A DNA stretch of 35,250 nt. Source: Candidatus Eisenbergiella merdipullorum. Its GTDB lineage: Bacteria > Bacillota > Clostridia > Lachnospirales > Lachnospiraceae. Position 1 is the first letter of the stretch. Each line of letters begins with the position of its first letter. Under the pieces are notes generated by a model. It was given only the letters and a program-made list of their open reading frames with translations, did not search any database and was not told where the DNA came from. Below are positions 32,668 through 35,250 of this stretch, piece after piece. The position numbers were made by a program, and so were the translations under genes. Location: positions 1 through 35,250 of the forward strand of contig DWYY01000025.1 in NCBI GenBank assembly GCA_019118445.1. The letters run 5' to 3'.

Positions 32668-34449
32668 TTACAGCTTCAGCCCCCGGTAACGGTTAAAGCA
32701 GGCGAAGATCTCCTGCCGCCTTGGCATAGCCAGATCAGTGGGAAGATAGCTGCCTGAGGAAAGCGCGGCCAGGCCCTTTTCTTCCATCAGCGCGCAGATA
32801 GCGTCCACAAGCTGAGTCATGGTCTTCCGGCCGTCCAGCAGGTTCTTTTCCGCCATGGCGAGAATGTAGGAGAGCGCGGCAGTCTGCTCATGGTCCGCAA
32901 GCTGTTCCAGATAGCGCAGGTCGATATTTTCATGGCCGAGCTGCACATCGTCTGTGCCGCGGGTCCTGGTTTTCAGGCGGTCGTCCCGGCGCAGGGCCAT
33001 GTTGCAGGAGGGAACGCGCCGGAAAGAGGGGAGGGCGGGATCGGGCAGCTTCTGCACGGCGGGACGGTTTTGCGCATGGGAACGGCTTTGTGCATCGGGA
33101 CAGCCTTGTACAGGGGACTTCTCCAGGGCGGCGGAAACGGCGGCGTATTCTGCCGCTTCTTTTTTGGCAAATTCCGTGATGTCTTTCGGTACGTAGCGGT
33201 CCATCTGGAGGATGGAGTCTGCAATGTAAAAATAAGCGCCGGAGCTCCCGGCAACCAGGACGGAGGAGATACCGCATTTCTCATAGAGGAAGCGGGCGCG
33301 CTCGATGAAGGGGGTGATGGGCTCTTCATCCCGGCAGACCACCCGCTGCATCAGTTCGTCGCGGATCATGAAATTGGTGGCGCAGGTGTCCTCGTCGATG
33401 AGAAAGACCTTTGCACCGCTTTCCATGCCCTCGATCACGTTGGCGGCCTGAGAGGTGCTGCCGCTGGCGTCCTCAGAGTAGAAGGCTTTCGTATCCTTTT
33501 TGTTGGGCAGGTTGTTGATGAACATGGAAATGTCCGTTTTCTTGATGCTCCGGCCGTCCTCGGCACGGATCTTCAGCGCGGTGTCATCGGTGATCACATA
33601 CTCCCTGCCATCTCCCGCGATATGGTTGTAGACGCCCAGCTCCAACGCCTCCAGCAGGGTGGATTTTCCATGATAGCCGCCGCCCACGATCAGGGTAATG
33701 CCTTTGCGGATCCCCATTCCAGAAAGGGGACCGTGGTGGGGCAGGTTGAGAGTGACCTCCATGGATTTGGGAGAAACGAAGGGAATGCCATCTTTCATGG
33801 GCAGGGCCGACACGCCGGACTGCCGGGGAAGGACGGAGCCGTTTGCAACGAAGGCGCACAGCCCCATCGGTTCCAATTGGGAACGGATGAACTGCTGGTC
33901 TTCGGCCAGATGGATGACAGCCTGCACCTTTGCAGCGGGCAGTCTGCGGTAAAACAGAACCGACTGTACGCAGGCGGGCAGGAATTCAAAGAGGATGCGC
34001 TCCAGTTGGGAGGCGTTGATAGTCCGCCCGTTTGCGGGAAAGCCCACGGAAAAACGCACCAGGAGCTGACCGTCCGCAGGGCGGATGGTGACGGCGGAGC
34101 GCTCCAGGATTTCCTGCCCGCAGCGGCTTACTGAGATCAGGCCGCTTTTTCCGGAGCCTTTGGCCTTGAAGGTGTATTTTTCGATTTCCTTATAAAAAAG
34201 TCGGTTCAGGTAATCCTGCAGGGCGATGCGGCAGTGCTTCTCCCGATAATAAGCGGGCGGAAACGCTGCCTTCGCGCCGTCAATCTGGACGCTGAGCCGG
34301 GAAGGAGAGGCAAAGGGATCTCCCTGCACATGATCGATGCCAAGAACGAAGCTCCCTAAGGAGTAAGCCCCTCTCAGATCCTTGTAGGCAGGGTAGCTTT
34401 TATGGTCCACCGCGCGCAGTATGCGTCTTAAATCTTCTGAACTTTTCAT
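32668..34449 (-). CDS. ABC-class ATPase domain protein (PF09818/COG3044-type)
   Basis: This 593-residue protein has an unusual P-loop, GGGYHGKST (256-264, Lys262). A signature-like ASGSTSQAAN follows near 328-337, then a Walker B FLIDED (349-354). This arrangement matches the predicted ATPases of the ABC class, whose trypanosome relative MRB1590 is an RNA-editing factor (recalled). The preceding 240 residues carry the family N-terminal domain. Residues about 440-470 are a Gln/Arg/Pro-rich, repeat-bearing insertion before the conserved C-terminal helical part. ATG 34449 has AAAGGA 8 bases upstream; TTG 34455 is a weaker alternative. It is convergent to the polysaccharide operon and probably unrelated to it. 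Its cellular role is unknown. Confidence 0.88.
   Translation of the reverse strand: MKSSEDLRRILRAVDHKSYPAYKDLRGAYSLGSFVLGIDHVQGDPFASPSRLSVQIDGAKAAFPPAYYREKHCRIALQDYLNRLFYKEIEKYTFKAKGSGKSGLISVSRCGQEILERSAVTIRPADGQLLVRFSVGFPANGRTINASQLERILFEFLPACVQSVLFYRRLPAAKVQAVIHLAEDQQFIRSQLEPMGLCAFVANGSVLPRQSGVSALPMKDGIPFVSPKSMEVTLNLPHHGPLSGMGIRKGITLIVGGGYHGKSTLLEALELGVYNHIAGDGREYVITDDTALKIRAEDGRSIKKTDISMFINNLPNKKDTKAFYSEDASGSTSQAANVIEGMESGAKVFLIDEDTCATNFMIRDELMQRVVCRDEEPITPFIERARFLYEKCGISSVLVAGSSGAYFYIADSILQMDRYVPKDITEFAKKEAAEYAAVSAALEKSPVQGCPDAQSRSHAQNRPAVQKLPDPALPSFRRVPSCNMALRRDDRLKTRTRGTDDVQLGHENIDLRYLEQLADHEQTAALSYILAMAEKNLLDGRKTMTQLVDAICALMEEKGLAALSSGSYLPTDLAMPRRQEIFACFNRYRGLKL
33045..33118 (-). repeat. 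Degenerate 18-base repeats encoding an xxAQxR-type hexapeptide
   Basis: Within the ATPase gene, four adjacent degenerate units of about 18 bases encode SPVQGC, PDAQSR, SHAQNR and PAVQKL, sharing a central Val/Ala-Gln. They lie in the low-complexity insertion between the ATPase core and the C-terminal part. Boundaries are approximate. The period equals that of the repeat at 12160-12267 in an unrelated gene. Confidence 0.65.
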
Positions 34450-34481
34450 AATCAAATCCTTTCTTTCAGTAAAAATAAAGA

Positions 34482-34555
34482 TTTATCTGAAAATTATAAT
34501 TATTCTGTATATTCAGATAAAAAGAAAGATATGAAACTTATATCTGAATTTTCAG
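34482..34555. promoter_or_regulatory. Inverted-repeat operator-like sites at the ATPase promoter
   Basis: TTTATCTGAA (34482-34491) and TTCAGATAAA (34512-34521) are a perfect 10-base inverted repeat with a 20-base spacer that contains the -10 box. A third copy, TATCTGAA (34541-34548), with a nearby TTCAG (34551-34555), lies upstream. The arrangement suggests a transcription factor binding on both sides of the -10, but the regulator is unknown. Confidence 0.45.
34493..34498 (-). promoter_or_regulatory. Candidate -10 box of the ATPase gene
   Basis: On the minus strand TATAAT (34493-34498) is a consensus -10. The -35 at 17 bases, TTTATC (34516-34521), is weak and coincides with one arm of the inverted repeat, as expected for a regulated promoter. 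The start point would be near 34486, about 37 bases before the ATG. Confidence 0.4.
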
Positions 34556-34685
34556 GCAATTTCGTCCAACTAAGCTGCTTCTTGTGCCGCTGCGTGTCGG
34601 AACAGTTTCAATTTATCACAGAAAAGGATTTTTTACAATTGTTCCTGAGAGAAGATGCGGATCTGAAACGGGTAAAATGCGAAAG

Positions 34686-34714
34686 GGACAGAGGGACCAT
34701 AAGCCCCTCTGTCC
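34686..34714 (-). terminator. Hairpin downstream of the right-edge gene
   Basis: GGACAGAGGG (34686-34695) pairs perfectly with CCCTCTGTCC (34705-34714) around a 9-base loop. On the minus strand it lies about 62 bases after the stop of the gene at 34777 and is followed by CTTTCGCATTTT, a weak T-rich tail. It is a plausible terminator for that gene. Confidence 0.5.
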
Positions 34715-34776
34715 GGAAGTCTTCTTAATCTAATCAAGATTTTATCTAATAAAGATGGCCCTGCCTGGATTGCCGG

Positions 34777-35250
34777 TCATGGCATGACAAAGAGCCGGGT
34801 TTTGATCACTTCATAGCTGTGCCGTCCCTCCAGGGAGATGTCGATGAGCAGTTCGATCTGACCTTCCGGCAGCTGTTCGGCGTAGAGCTCCAGCGGGATT
34901 TTCGCCGGGGAGCCCAGAGTGCACTGAAGCGGCAGGCTCAGCCGGCGTCCCGGACGGACTTCCACTCCTTCCGCGCCGTAAATATGGATGTTCAGCCACT
35001 GCTGCAGGCTGAAAGCGGATGCCTCCACGGTCAGCATGAGATTTTTAACTTCTCCCGGGCGGATGGTCATACCATCAAGGTGGTCAAGATAGGCCAGGAA
35101 CATATGGTTTTCCCGTTTTATGACGAGCGGCCCGAAGCGCTCGTGGAAGACCGGATCCGTTTCCTGGGAGAAACCCACGGTCCCGATACCAGGAACGAAA
35201 TTATCCGCCCTGGCCGTACAGGTCAGGCAGGGCTGTACGGAGACGGTATA
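34777..35250 (-). CDS. Hypothetical protein, C-terminal 157 codons
   Basis: The reading frame is open from the right edge (35250) to the TGA at 34777-34779, so this is the C-terminal part of a longer gene and not a small protein starting at the internal GTG 35176-35178. The 157 visible residues alternate hydrophobic and polar residues, suggesting beta strands, with VQPCLTCTARADNFVPG near the left of the fragment and a closing SYEVIKTRLFVMP. The composition and style recall large clostridial proteins of the DUF5717 type, but I cannot confirm this. No catalytic motif, signal or membrane segment is visible in the fragment. Confidence 0.65.
   Translation of the reverse strand, partial: YTVSVQPCLTCTARADNFVPGIGTVGFSQETDPVFHERFGPLVIKRENHMFLAYLDHLDGMTIRPGEVKNLMLTVEASAFSLQQWLNIHIYGAEGVEVRPGRRLSLPLQCTLGSPAKIPLELYAEQLPEGQIELLIDISLEGRHSYEVIKTRLFVMP

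Larger units (their letters stand above)
34450..34776. other. AT-rich intergenic region with inverted repeats, no gene
   Basis: This 327-base region separates two minus-strand genes. Next to the ATPase gene it holds a TATAAT and inverted TTTATCTGAA/TTCAGATAAA words; near the other gene it holds a 10-base-pair hairpin (34686-34714). A 65-codon plus-strand reading frame (34531-34728) crosses the hairpin, has no ribosome binding site and no recognisable features, and is not called. Confidence 0.6.

Noticed and set aside
32890-34134. Plus-strand open frame of 414 codons across the ATPase gene
   Set aside because: The minus-strand frame has a P-loop, Walker B and family architecture; the plus frame has none.
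34531-34728. Small plus-strand frame of 65 codons in the AT-rich gap
   Set aside because: It has no ribosome binding site, reads through a 10-base-pair hairpin, and shows no recognisable protein features.
35176-35178. GTG as the start of a 133-residue protein at the right edge
   Set aside because: The frame stays open to the window edge with protein-like sequence and no ribosome binding site before the GTG, so the gene is better read as truncated by the window.

Overview
The window looks like a chromosomal stretch from a Gram-positive Clostridia member, most likely Lachnospiraceae-like. That assignment is an inference from protein style: DUF6311-, DUF6020- and GtrII-like membrane proteins, an ABC-class ATPase, a Gly/Arg-rich small protein, strong AGGAGG ribosome binding sites, and a base composition of roughly 55-60% GC by eye. 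No rRNA, tRNA, CRISPR array, insertion sequence or phage gene was seen.

Layout. Bases 1-112 hold the start of a Gly-rich protein on the minus strand, followed by a divergent regulatory region (113-423) with a large hairpin and candidate promoters pointing both ways. From 424 to 32589 there are 25 plus-strand genes, mostly spaced by less than 60 bases or overlapping, forming one large surface-polysaccharide (capsule/EPS-type) locus. From 34449 back to 32668 lies a convergent ABC-class ATPase gene. The window ends inside the 3' part of another minus-strand gene (34777-35250), separated from the ATPase gene by an AT-rich region with inverted repeats.

How the genes fit together (inference from families). 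A membrane UDP-GlcNAc 4,6-dehydratase (18961), a PLP aminotransferase (21316) and a PglC/WcfS-type phosphoglycosyl transferase (22534) would make a 4-amino-trideoxy sugar and load it on undecaprenyl phosphate. A VOC protein and an ATP-grasp ligase sit inside this module, and no PglD-type acetyltransferase is present. GT4 enzymes (24141, 30221, 31396) and a GT52-like enzyme (3789) extend the unit. TviB and TviC homologues (25292, 27355) supply UDP-GalNAcA. WecE (9717) plus a GNAT protein (12803) point to dTDP-Fuc4N(Ac). A formyltransferase-like protein (28440), a DUF2334 deacetylase-like protein (29402), an acyltransferase-3 protein (6756) and a methyltransferase-like protein (26715) are modification candidates. 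An ArnC/GtrB-like enzyme (13390) would make a polyprenyl-P-sugar for one or more of five large GT-C-like membrane proteins (424, 2163, 7922, 10837, 14330). A PglK-like ABC protein (4908) is the only flippase candidate, and a Wzy/ligase-like protein (16324) the only polymerase candidate. No Wzx, PglB, chain-length regulator, tyrosine kinase or LCP ligase is in the window.

The most interesting features are the Pgl-like initiation and flipping set combined with a battery of GT-C proteins; the VOC and ATP-grasp genes inside the amino-sugar module; a low-GC methyltransferase gene between tviB and tviC; a terminator-like hairpin and other RNA structures within the operon; and 18-base tandem repeats encoding degenerate hexapeptides in two unrelated proteins.
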